64,000 nucleotides of DNA from Herbaspirillum aquaticum (GTDB lineage: Bacteria; Pseudomonadota; Gammaproteobacteria; Burkholderiales; Burkholderiaceae_D). The number at the start of each line of letters is the position of its first letter. Position 1 is the stretch's first letter. Positions 54,362 through 64,000 of the stretch are shown here, piece after piece. The notes under the pieces were generated by a model. The model was not told where the DNA came from. It saw only the letters and a list, made by a program, of their open reading frames with translations, and did not search any database. The stretch spans positions 1-64,000 of the forward strand of contig NZ_NJGV01000029.1 in assembly GCF_002213425.1 (NCBI RefSeq), in the 5' to 3' direction. Position numbers and translations under genes: made by a program.

Positions 54362-55306
54362 ATGGAATTTTTCCGCATCAAAAAAGACATTCCCTTCATG
54401 CGTCATGCCCTGATCTTCAATGCGATCTCGGCACTGACCTTCGTGGCCGCGGTGTTCTTCCTGTTCTCCAAGGGATTGCACTTCTCCATCGAATTCACCG
54501 GCGGCACGGTCATGGAAGTGGCCTACAACAAGCCGGCTGACCTGGAGAAGATCCGCAAGTCCATTGAGGGACTGGGTTACCGCGACACCCTGGTGCAAAG
54601 CTTCGGCACTGCCCAGGACGTCATGATCCGCCTGCCCGCCCAAGCCGGCGTGAACGCCAGCCAGCAGAGCGAGAAGGTCAATGCCGCCCTGAAGGCTGAT
54701 GATCCGGACGTGCGCCTGCAGCGCGTGGAATTCGTCGGTCCCCAGGTGGGTGACGAGCTGGCCCATGATGGCCTGCTGGCCCTGGGCATGGTGGTGCTGG
54801 GCATCGTGATCTACCTGGCCTTCCGCTTCGAATGGAAGTTCGCGGTGGCGGCAGTGATCGCCAACCTGCACGACATCATCATCATCCTGGGCTTCTTCGC
54901 CTTCTTCCAGTGGGAGTTCTCGCTCACGGTGCTGGCCGCCATCCTGGCCGTGCTGGGTTACTCGGTCAACGAGTCGGTGGTGGTGTTCGACCGGGTGCGC
55001 GAAGCCTTCCGGGACCGCCGCTTCGGCAAGCTCTCCGCGCCCGAAGTACTGAACCACGCGATCACCAGCACCATGTCGCGTACCGTCATCACCCACGGCA
55101 GCACGGAAATGATGGTGCTGGCGATGTTCTTCTTCGGTGGCCCGACGCTGCACTATTTTGCGCTGGCGCTGACCATCGGCATCCTGTTCGGTATCTATTC
55201 GTCGGTGTTCGTGGCGGCAGCCCTGGCCATGTGGCTGGGCGTGAAGCGCGAAGACCTGATCAAGCCGGTCAAGGTCAAGGACGAGAACGGCGGCGCAGTG
55301 GTCTGA
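54362..55306 (+). CDS. secF: Protein translocase subunit SecF
   Basis: A 314-residue partner of SecD. Features: FSIEFTGGTVMEVAYNKP in the first periplasmic part, the six-helix transporter core with FEWKFAVAAVIANLHDIIII, and GYSVNESVVVFDRVRE, then NHAITSTMSRTVITH. The ATG at 54362 was chosen; a GTG one codon earlier is also in frame. A terminator follows. Confidence 0.98.
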   Translation: MEFFRIKKDIPFMRHALIFNAISALTFVAAVFFLFSKGLHFSIEFTGGTVMEVAYNKPADLEKIRKSIEGLGYRDTLVQSFGTAQDVMIRLPAQAGVNASQQSEKVNAALKADDPDVRLQRVEFVGPQVGDELAHDGLLALGMVVLGIVIYLAFRFEWKFAVAAVIANLHDIIIILGFFAFFQWEFSLTVLAAILAVLGYSVNESVVVFDRVREAFRDRRFGKLSAPEVLNHAITSTMSRTVITHGSTEMMVLAMFFFGGPTLHYFALALTIGILFGIYSSVFVAAALAMWLGVKREDLIKPVKVKDENGGAVV

Positions 55307-55332
55307 TTCCCGGATTCAACTGCGTTGCACAG

Positions 55333-55366
55333 GAAGGGCCGCCGCGTTCGCGCAGCGGCCCTTTTT
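55333..55366 (+). terminator. Intrinsic terminator after secF
   Basis: Stem AAGGGCCGC/GCGGCCCTT with a 12-base loop, running into TTTTT. Confidence 0.85.
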
Positions 55367-55439
55367 CATGAGAGGCCCGCAAAGGCGGGATAATGCGGCA
55401 GTTCATCACTGCACATCACGGCATTCCAGATTTTTCATC

Positions 55440-56288
55440 ATGACCCCATCCATCGATCTGAACGATATCGACTATGAACGCCGCTTCGGCGGTGTGGCAC
55501 GTCTCTATGGCGCGGCCGGCTTGCAAGCTTTCCGCCAGGCGCGCGTATGCGTGGTCGGGGTCGGCGGCGTAGGCTCGTGGATCGTCGAGGCGCTGGCCCG
55601 CAGCGCCATCGGCCACCTGACCCTGATCGACCTGGACAACCTGGCCGAATCCAACGTCAATCGCCAGATCCATGCGCTCACCGGCACGCTGGGACAGGCC
55701 AAGGTGACGGCCCTGCACGAGCGCATCAGGCAGATCAATCCGACCTGCGTGGTCACCGAGGTGGAGGATTTCGTCGATCCGGAGAACGTGGAGCAGATGC
55801 TGGGCGGCGGCCGTTTCGATTACGTCATCGACGCCATCGACAACGTCCCGGCCAAGGTGGCCATGATCGCCTGGTGCCGCCAGAACGGCATGCCCATGGT
55901 CACCATCGGCAGCGCCGGCGGGCAGATCGATCCGACCCAAATCGAGATCCGTGATCTCTGCCGCACCGAGCAGGAACCGCTGCTGGCCAAGGTGCGCAAG
56001 CGCCTGCGCTCACAGCATGGTTTCCCGCGCGGGACCAAGAACAAATTCCACATTGACGCCGTGTTCTCCACCGAACCGCTGCGTTTCCCTGAACTGGCCG
56101 AGGGCGAGGCCTGCGAGATCGCACCGGGTGAAGACCTGGATGTGGGCGAGGATGCCGCCGACAGCACGCAAGCCGGCGTGACAGGATTGAATTGCGCCGG
56201 TTTCGGCTCGGCCATGGTGGTCACGGCCAGCTTCGGCCTGGTGGCCGCAGCGCATGTCCTGAAAAAGCTGGCCGGGAAGGCCAGCTGA
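55440..56288 (+). CDS. tcdA: tRNA threonylcarbamoyladenosine dehydratase TcdA (CsdL)
   Basis: A 282-residue E1-like enzyme that cyclises t6A-37 to ct6A in ANN-decoding tRNAs. Adenylation motifs: VVGVGGVGSWIVEALARS (nucleotide loop), LIDLDNLAESNVNRQIHAL, DAIDNVPAKVAMIAWC, and PFGARF-like text later in RFPELAEGEACE. The ATG at MTPSIDLND is conserved. It stands alone, convergent with the EamA exporter gene. Confidence 0.95.
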   Translation: MTPSIDLNDIDYERRFGGVARLYGAAGLQAFRQARVCVVGVGGVGSWIVEALARSAIGHLTLIDLDNLAESNVNRQIHALTGTLGQAKVTALHERIRQINPTCVVTEVEDFVDPENVEQMLGGGRFDYVIDAIDNVPAKVAMIAWCRQNGMPMVTIGSAGGQIDPTQIEIRDLCRTEQEPLLAKVRKRLRSQHGFPRGTKNKFHIDAVFSTEPLRFPELAEGEACEIAPGEDLDVGEDAADSTQAGVTGLNCAGFGSAMVVTASFGLVAAAHVLKKLAGKAS

Positions 56289-56307
56289 CAAAAGGGGCGG
56301 GGCCAGC

Positions 56308-57246
56308 TCAGTGCCCGCCGCCCTCATCGACCCGGTGCGCGGACACGCACAGCAGCACGCTGACGGTGACCAGCACCATGGCTGCGATCTCCAGCAGGGT
56401 CGGCCAGCGCTGTTCCCAGAGGAAGCCGTAGAGCAGGGCGAAGAGGGTCTCGAACAGGATCATCTGGCCGATCATGGTCAGCGGCAGCAGGCGGCTGGCC
56501 TTGTTCCAGCAGGCATTGCCGAACAACGAGGCAAAGATGGCCACGCCCGCCGACACCGCCACGAAATGCATCCACTCGCTGCCCGGATGCGGCTGCAGCA
56601 TCACCGTGAAGGCGGGCACTGCGATGAACAGCGACAGCAGCCCCGTGACCACACCGATCAGCAGGTTCCAGTCATGCGCAGAAACTTCATGCAGGCGTCC
56701 CAGCCAGCGGCTGTTGCCGACCGCATAGGTCGTCCAGGAGACCAATGCGGCCAGGGCGCAGAAGAAGCCGATGATACTTTGCTTCATATCGCCTCCAGCC
56801 GACCCGGCCAGCGACTGCCAGGCGACGCAGGCAATCCCCGCCAGGCCCAGCCCCAGCGACGGCGCCAGCTTGCGCAGCGAGACCGCGCCATGCCCGCGGC
56901 TGCCGATGATGCTCACCGCCACCGGCAGGAAGCCGATCACCAGCGAAGTCATCGCCATGCCGCCCAGTTGCACGGCACTGGCCAGGAAGACGTAATACAC
57001 CACGTTGCCCAGGAGGCTCAGCCACACCAGCGCGCGCCATTCAGCGCGGCCCAGGTGGGGCAGCAGCTTCCTGATGCGCGGTGCGATCAGCAGTGCGGCG
57101 AACAGTCCATAGGCGAGATAGCGCCCGGCCGTCAGTTGCCAGGGCGAGAAGGCGCGGGTCAGTTCAGGTGCGAGGAACACCAGGCCCCAGGCCGCACCGG
57201 CCAGTGCGCCATAGAAGATGCCTTGCAGGATCGCGTTGGAACTCAT
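56308..57246 (-). CDS. EamA-family (DMT) transporter
   Basis: A 312-residue inner-membrane protein with ten helices arranged as two EamA repeats (GALAGAAWGLVFLAPELTRA for the first, SIIGFFCALAALVSWTTYAV for the second). Members export metabolites such as amino acids. The substrate cannot be read from sequence. It starts MSSNAILQGIFYG. It lies downstream of the DUF4337 gene behind a terminator, so it is probably transcribed separately. Confidence 0.88.
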   Translation of the reverse strand: MSSNAILQGIFYGALAGAAWGLVFLAPELTRAFSPWQLTAGRYLAYGLFAALLIAPRIRKLLPHLGRAEWRALVWLSLLGNVVYYVFLASAVQLGGMAMTSLVIGFLPVAVSIIGSRGHGAVSLRKLAPSLGLGLAGIACVAWQSLAGSAGGDMKQSIIGFFCALAALVSWTTYAVGNSRWLGRLHEVSAHDWNLLIGVVTGLLSLFIAVPAFTVMLQPHPGSEWMHFVAVSAGVAIFASLFGNACWNKASRLLPLTMIGQMILFETLFALLYGFLWEQRWPTLLEIAAMVLVTVSVLLCVSAHRVDEGGGH

Positions 57247-57351
57247 CGGGAATCAAAGCCAGCCATGTTGCGAAGTGGGGCAGTATGCCGCAGCGGGCGC
57301 AGGAAGGATTGTTGCAGGCTACGGATTTCTTGTGGCGGGCGAGGGCGGAAA

Positions 57352-57380
57352 CGAAAACGCCGGCATGACGCCGGCGTTTG
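57352..57380 (-). terminator. Intrinsic terminator of the DUF4337 gene
   Basis: Stem AAACGCCGG/CCGGCGTTT with a 7-base loop, followed on the minus strand by TTTTCG. Confidence 0.7.
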
Positions 57381-57399
57381 CCTGCAACCAGCGTGACCG

Positions 57400-57960
57400 T
57401 CAGACGATGGCGCCGAACAGGCCCGCACCGATAAAGGCCAGCGCCACCACGCCAATACCCATCGACAGGTAGGCCAGCACGGCGACGCCCGTGATGATGG
57501 TGGCCGACGCCAGGACGATGGCCACTTGCAGCATACCCGCGGCCATTTCCATCTTCTCGTATTTCTCCATGTAGGCATGCGCCTCATGCTCGGCTGCGCG
57601 CGCCTTGTGGGACAGCTCCTTCTTGCCTTCGCCGCTCTTCTCGTCGCTGTCGTAATGGGCGATGGCGTCGTCGAGCTTGGCCACGGCCGCGCTGATGCGT
57701 TCATCCTTGGGATTGCCCAGCAGGGTCAGTTGCTGCTTGGCCAGCTGCGCCGCATTGCCGCGTACCGACTTGGCCTGGAAGAAGGACCACAGGTTGGCCG
57801 CCTCCTGATGCTTCAGGATGACTTCGGTCTGGTACGACTTGGACAGGGTTTCGGTAATGGCCAGCACCAGCGCCAGGATGGCGATGAGCAGGGCCAGCTT
57901 CTTGTTGCCGGAGGCATGGGCGTGCTCGGCGTGTTCCAGGTTTTCGGTGGTTTCCGTCAT
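57400..57960 (-). CDS. DUF4337 membrane protein
   Basis: A 186-residue protein: charged His/Glu N-terminus (EHAEHAHASGNKK), one helix (LALLIAILALVLAITET), a coiled-coil periplasmic or cytoplasmic region (YQTEVILKHQEAANLWSFFQ, then HEAHAYMEKYEKMEM) and two C-terminal helices (AIVLASATIITGVAVLAYLS, GIGVVALAFIGAGLFGAIV). This is the DUF4337 layout, of unknown function. The ATG at MTETTENLEH was chosen over upstream in-frame codons. A CCTAC element lies about 95-120 bases upstream. Confidence 0.85.
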   Translation of the reverse strand: MTETTENLEHAEHAHASGNKKLALLIAILALVLAITETLSKSYQTEVILKHQEAANLWSFFQAKSVRGNAAQLAKQQLTLLGNPKDERISAAVAKLDDAIAHYDSDEKSGEGKKELSHKARAAEHEAHAYMEKYEKMEMAAGMLQVAIVLASATIITGVAVLAYLSMGIGVVALAFIGAGLFGAIV

Positions 57961-60790
<2,830 letters not shown>

Positions 60791-60832
60791 GCAGCAAAGC
60801 AGCAACGCAGTCAGGCAGTGAAGCGATGAACG

Positions 60833-60864
60833 ACGGCGGGCCGCAAGGCTCGCCGTTTTTCTTT
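60833..60864 (+). terminator. Intrinsic terminator of katG
   Basis: Stem ACGGCGGGCC/GGCTCGCCGT (one G-T pair) with a GCAA loop, followed by TTTTCTTT. Confidence 0.87.
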
Positions 60865-60955
60865 GCGTGCGCGCATGTCATGGAGATGTCACGGAGTACG
60901 TCGGCGCAGGGGCTATAGTGGCGTTCGGTCTTTTTCTTCACCTGCGAGGCGCACG

Positions 60956-61534
60956 ATGGCACTGAGCCTGGATGACATTGCCCTGCTGTTCACACGGCAC
61001 GGCCACACCCAATATGCCGGCGAGCCGGTCACGCAACTGGAACACGCGCTGCAATCGGCGCTGCTGGCCGAGCAGGAGGGCGCAGCGCCCAGCCTGATCG
61101 TGGCCAGCCTGCTGCACGACCTCGGGCATCTGCTGGAAGATCTGGGCCAGACCCCGACGCTGGCCGGCATCGATGACCTGCACCAGTACCGCGTGCTGCC
61201 TTTCCTGCGGGGTGTGTTCGATGAAGCCGTGCTGGCCCCGATCGCCCTGCATGTGGATGCCAAGCGCTACCTGTGCGCCACCGATCCGGATTACTTCGCC
61301 CAGCTCTCCGCCGATTCGGTGCGCAGCCTGCAATTGCAGGGCGGGATCTTCGATGTGGAACAGGCTGCGGCGTTCATTGACCGGCCCTATGCAGAGGAGG
61401 CGGTCAGGTTGCGGCGCTGGGATGATCGCGCCAAGATGGCGGGTTTGCCCACGCCCGATTATGCGCACTATGCCGGCTACTTCAGCCAGTGCCTGCTGCA
61501 GCCAGGCAAGTCCGGCCGTGCTCAGGCCAGGTAA
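60956..61534 (+). CDS. PhnZ-like HD-domain protein (phosphonate-degradation-associated HDIG type)
   Basis: A 192-residue protein of the HDIG group that includes PhnZ, a diiron oxygenase cleaving 2-amino-1-hydroxyethylphosphonate. Motifs: LFTRHGHTQYAGEPVTQLEH with the first His, VASLLHDLGHLLEDLG (HD), IALHVDAKRYLCA and SVRSLQLQGGIF. The ATG at MALSLDDIALL is conserved. No phnY or other phosphonate gene is visible, so it is an orphan and its substrate is uncertain. Its end overlaps the convergent AraC-type gene by 13 bases. Confidence 0.85.
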   Translation: MALSLDDIALLFTRHGHTQYAGEPVTQLEHALQSALLAEQEGAAPSLIVASLLHDLGHLLEDLGQTPTLAGIDDLHQYRVLPFLRGVFDEAVLAPIALHVDAKRYLCATDPDYFAQLSADSVRSLQLQGGIFDVEQAAAFIDRPYAEEAVRLRRWDDRAKMAGLPTPDYAHYAGYFSQCLLQPGKSGRAQAR

Positions 61535-62286
61535 GTCTTCCGATACGCCGCTGGGGTGGTGCCGCGCAACTTGCGCAGCGCGTGCGTGAGTGCACTCTGG
61601 TCGCCATAGCCACAACGCTGGGCAATCTGCGCCAGCGGCAGGCTGCTCGTGCGCAGCAGCTGGCAGGCCCGGGCCACGCGGACTTCGGCCAGCCAGGCGC
61701 GCGGCGACGTGTCCAGTTCGGCGCGAAACCATTCATGTAGCCGGCTGGGGGAGATCGCTGCCAGTTGCGCCATCTGCGCCACCGTCCAGGGATGGTCGGC
61801 GCGCGCCTCCACCCGCGCCAGCATCAGGCGCAGACGCGACAGCGCCTGCGGCTGCTGCGTGAGTGTGTCCAGCAGCAGGGGAATCCAATGCTGTAGCGTT
61901 TTGCCGGCGGGGCGGGTGTCGCTCAGTGCCAGCGCCATGAATTCCACCAGTTTGCCGGCGGCGCCTGACAAGGGCAAAAATGGCCGCTGCGCCAGCGCCT
62001 CCAGTTGCAGGCTGCCGACCGCATCGGGGGCCAGGTCCACCACCAGCGAACGATTCTCGCCGCCGGCGCGCGTGGCGTGCCGCGCACCGGGTTCGACGAA
62101 GGCTGCCGTGGCGGTATCGGCCAGGCCTTCGCGGCCGGCGATGTCCATCGCCAGATGGCCTGCCAGCGGCAGTACCAGCTGCGGGAAATCATGCCGGTGC
62201 GCCAATGACTCCTCGCGATAGCTGCGCAGGTGCAACTGCGCCATGGGCGGGGCAGTGTCGGGATGCGGTAGCGAGGATGGGATCAT
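61522..62286 (-). CDS. AraC-family transcriptional regulator
   Basis: A 254-residue regulator. The N-terminal cupin-like sensor domain (about residues 15-130) includes HRHDFPQLVLPLAGHLAMD and GARHATRAGG. The two helix-turn-helices are at about 160-254 (WTVAQMAQLAAISPSRLHEW and LPLAQIAQRCGYGDQSALTHA), ending in the AraC signature with FRKTYL-like AYRKTYLA. The start MIPSSLPHP is used; an ATG 14 codons later is possible. Targets are unknown. Confidence 0.88.
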   Translation of the reverse strand: MIPSSLPHPDTAPPMAQLHLRSYREESLAHRHDFPQLVLPLAGHLAMDIAGREGLADTATAAFVEPGARHATRAGGENRSLVVDLAPDAVGSLQLEALAQRPFLPLSGAAGKLVEFMALALSDTRPAGKTLQHWIPLLLDTLTQQPQALSRLRLMLARVEARADHPWTVAQMAQLAAISPSRLHEWFRAELDTSPRAWLAEVRVARACQLLRTSSLPLAQIAQRCGYGDQSALTHALRKLRGTTPAAYRKTYLA

Positions 62287-62414
62287 GGCGCGCAGGGAGG
62301 TGAGGCAACCCCGCCATGATAGCGGACTTCGCTGTGACGGCCGCAAGCGCGATCCCTTCACACGACATCCGCATGACCTGAAGCGTCTTGCAAAACATCA
62401 GTGTTGCCGGCAGC

Positions 62415-62450
62415 CAAGACAAAGCCGCCGGGCTTGCGCCACGGCGGCTT
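62415..62450 (-). terminator. Terminator of the 3-hydroxybutyrate dehydrogenase gene
   Basis: Stem AAGCCGCCG/CGGCGGCTT with an 11-base loop; on the minus strand it runs into TTTGTCTT. Confidence 0.65.
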
Positions 62451-62477
62451 CGGGAGAGGCCTGGATGCGGGTGAAGC

Positions 62478-63260
62478 TTACTGCATATGCCAGCCATGGC
62501 TGACCACGACGGACTGGCCGGTCAGCGCGTTGGTCGGGAAGGCCGCCAGGAAGACGGCAGTCTGGGCCACGTCCTGGGTGGTGGTGAATTCACCGTCCAC
62601 GGTGTCCTTCAACATGATCTTCTTGATGACGTCCTCTTCGCTGATGCCGAATTCCTTGGCCTGCTCGGGGATCTGCTTTTCCACCAGCGGCGTGCGCACG
62701 AAGCCGGGACAGATGACGTTGGTGCGGATCTTGTCCTTGGCGCCTTCCTTGGCCACGGTCTTGGCCAGCCCCAGCAGGCCATGCTTGGCGGTGACATAGG
62801 GCGACTTGAGCGCCGAGGCCTGGTGCGAGTGGACCGAACCCATGTAGATGATGGAGCCGCCACGGCCTTGCTTGATCATGGCCTTCATCGCCGCGCGGGT
62901 GGTCAGGAAGGCGCCGTCGAGGTGGATCGCCAGCATCTTGCGCCAGTTCTCCAGCGACAGCTCGGTGACCGAACTGATGATCTGGATGCCGGCATTGCTG
63001 ATCATGATGTCCAGTCCGCCGTAGGTGTTCACGGCATCGGCCACGCCCTTGTCGACCTGGGTTTCATCGGTGACGTTCATGGCCACCGCCATGGCGGTGC
63101 CGCCATTCTTGACGATCTCTTCGGCCGTGGCCTTGGCCGCTTCCAGGGCCAGGTCGGCGATGACGACCTTGGCACCCTGCTTTGCATATTCGACCGCGAT
63201 TTCCTTGCCGATGCCGCTGGCCGAACCGGTGATGAGAGCGACTTTATCCTTGAGTAGCAT
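62478..63260 (-). CDS. bdhA: 3-hydroxybutyrate dehydrogenase
   Basis: A 260-residue NAD-dependent SDR that oxidises D-3-hydroxybutyrate to acetoacetate, used in polyhydroxybutyrate turnover. NAD loop [12 protein letters not shown] is near residue 11, with NAG in [12 protein letters not shown], Ser in [12 protein letters not shown], and Tyr-x3-Lys in [13 protein letters not shown]. The C-terminus [11 protein letters not shown] is characteristic. AAGGAAGATC precedes the ATG. It is monocistronic. Confidence 0.92.
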   Translation of the reverse strand: MLLKDKVALITGSASGIGKEIAVEYAKQGAKVVIADLALEAAKATAEEIVKNGGTAMAVAMNVTDETQVDKGVADAVNTYGGLDIMISNAGIQIISSVTELSLENWRKMLAIHLDGAFLTTRAAMKAMIKQGRGGSIIYMGSVHSHQASALKSPYVTAKHGLLGLAKTVAKEGAKDKIRTNVICPGFVRTPLVEKQIPEQAKEFGISEEDVIKKIMLKDTVDGEFTTTQDVAQTAVFLAAFPTNALTGQSVVVSHGWHMQ

Positions 63261-63757
63261 GATCTTCCTTTATGTTTCGAGTTGACGGACATTGCAAAGC
63301 CAGGCCGCCAATGCCACCGGCGCAATTGCGCTCGGCCAGCATGGCGGCCAGCTATCCCTGGTTTCGATGAACTGAGCATCGAAAGATTCCACGGGTGCCG
63401 ATCTCGCCCTTGCACCCGTTTTCCTTGCCCTCGCGCGTGTGCCTGCTCCTCGATGGGAGGTCTCCTGGCGCCGCTTTGTCATGCCATTGTAACGCTGGGC
63501 AGCCGGTTGTTGCTGCACTGCCAAAACGCTTGCAGAGGTCATGTGCGTGAAACATTCGCTGGTTAGTCTGTGCAGCGTTATCCCGGGGACATCGGCTGTT
63601 TCTCGAAAACCATCGATCCATTCTTCGATTTCATTTGAGACAGCCGCAATTCTGAAGGGGATGCAGGAAGCATGTCAGGCGAGGTCGCTTATGTTGTTTG
63701 GTTGACCTGGCAGATGTTTTCCACGGTCCCCTTCAACATCACCACAAAGGACAATGC
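63261..63757. other. Intergenic region before the OlsB-like gene
   Basis: About 500 bases between divergent genes. I see no supported gene, RNA or strong promoter. Both flanking starts have good ribosome-binding sites (AAGGAAG and AAAGGA). Confidence 0.5.
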
Positions 63758-64000
63758 ATGAGACTGCTTACCATTCCTGCCGATGCCAATCCGAGTTTTG
63801 CCAAGCTCAACCTGAGCCTGGCCAGCACCCCGGAAGAAGTGCGCGAAGTGCAGCGCCTGCGCTACAAGGTGTTCATCGAAGCGATGAACCTGTCGGCCCT
63901 GGCCAACCCGGAAGGCCTGGACAAGGATGAGTTCGACGACTACTGCGATCACCTGATCGTGCGCGACAGCAAGACCCTCTCGGTGGTCGGCACCTATCGC
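63758..64000 (+). CDS. OlsB-like ornithine-acyl-ACP N-acyltransferase / GNAT protein (3' end outside window)
   Basis: Eighty-one codons are visible. The text KLNLSLASTPEEVREVQRL, RYKVFIEAMN and DKDEFDDYCDHLIVRD matches the N-terminus of OlsB/hemolysin-type acyltransferases (Acetyltransf_5), which make lyso-ornithine lipids from ornithine and 3-hydroxyacyl-ACP. The ATG follows AAAGGA. The rest of the gene and any olsA partner lie beyond the window, so exact function is open. Confidence 0.78.
   Translation, partial: MRLLTIPADANPSFAKLNLSLASTPEEVREVQRLRYKVFIEAMNLSALANPEGLDKDEFDDYCDHLIVRDSKTLSVVGTYR

Noticed and set aside
63261-63296. TTGCAA-N17-CATAAA as the bdhA promoter
   Set aside because: It would start transcription at the ATG itself, which conflicts with the good ribosome-binding site.

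Overview
The window is a stretch of chromosome from a GC-rich betaproteobacterium. Gene content and protein style fit the Oxalobacteraceae, most likely Herbaspirillum or a close relative: a CsbD/DUF883/BON stress cluster, a ybgC-tol-pal block, queA-tgt, yajC-secDF, lldR-lldD and a nitrate ABC transporter. The genus is inferred from recognition only. I see no insertion sequence, prophage, CRISPR array or rRNA operon. One tRNA (Lys) and one likely 6S RNA are present.

Layout. 1-2.3 kb: end of a branched-chain amino acid ABC transporter operon (livM-livG-livF). 2.4-12.6 kb: many small stress and envelope proteins (ferritin-like, CsbD, DUF883, BON lipoprotein, glycine-zipper lipoprotein, DUF3309, tiny one-helix membrane proteins) around a LuxR-type regulator, a single-domain receiver and a NarX/DegS-type histidine kinase. 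12.8-17.0 kb: nitrate transport operon with a sigma-54 promoter, an ANTAR-type antitermination leader, three transporter genes and a soluble chemoreceptor-like protein with a NarX-like P-box. 17-25.4 kb: DUF423 protein, dienelactone-hydrolase-like enzyme, SulP-STAS-cNMP transporter, FUSC efflux-type protein and lldR-lldD. 25.7-31.3 kb: tRNA-Lys and, on the minus strand, ybgC-tolQRAB-pal-cpoB. 31.5-36.8 kb: ydfG, glyA behind a ZTP riboswitch, nrdR, 6S RNA, zapA and a coiled-coil partner, DTW-domain protein. 37-41.5 kb: recG (SOS-type promoter) divergent from queA-tgt. 41.5-49.7 kb: two minus-strand signalling operons. 50-55.3 kb: a small exported protein, chrA, yajC-secD-secF. 55.4-64 kb: tcdA, an EamA exporter, a DUF4337 protein, katG, a PhnZ-like HD protein, an AraC regulator, 3-hydroxybutyrate dehydrogenase and the start of an OlsB-like acyltransferase.

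Regulation is the most informative part. Four RNA- or operator-level circuits can be read directly: (i) sigma-54 plus tandem hexaloop hairpins overlapping a strong terminator before the nitrate transporter; (ii) a ZTP/pfl riboswitch before glyA; (iii) a near-consensus LexA box lying inside the recG promoter; (iv) paired FadR-family operators between lldR and the FUSC gene.

The least explained signal is a bipartite element, CCTAC followed 24-25 bases later by (G/T)AT, found upstream of seven small stress or envelope transcription units. It may mark a shared alternative-sigma-factor regulon. The stress cluster also holds two paralogous proteins of only 24-25 residues, and exported proteins that share a 12-residue two-cysteine motif.
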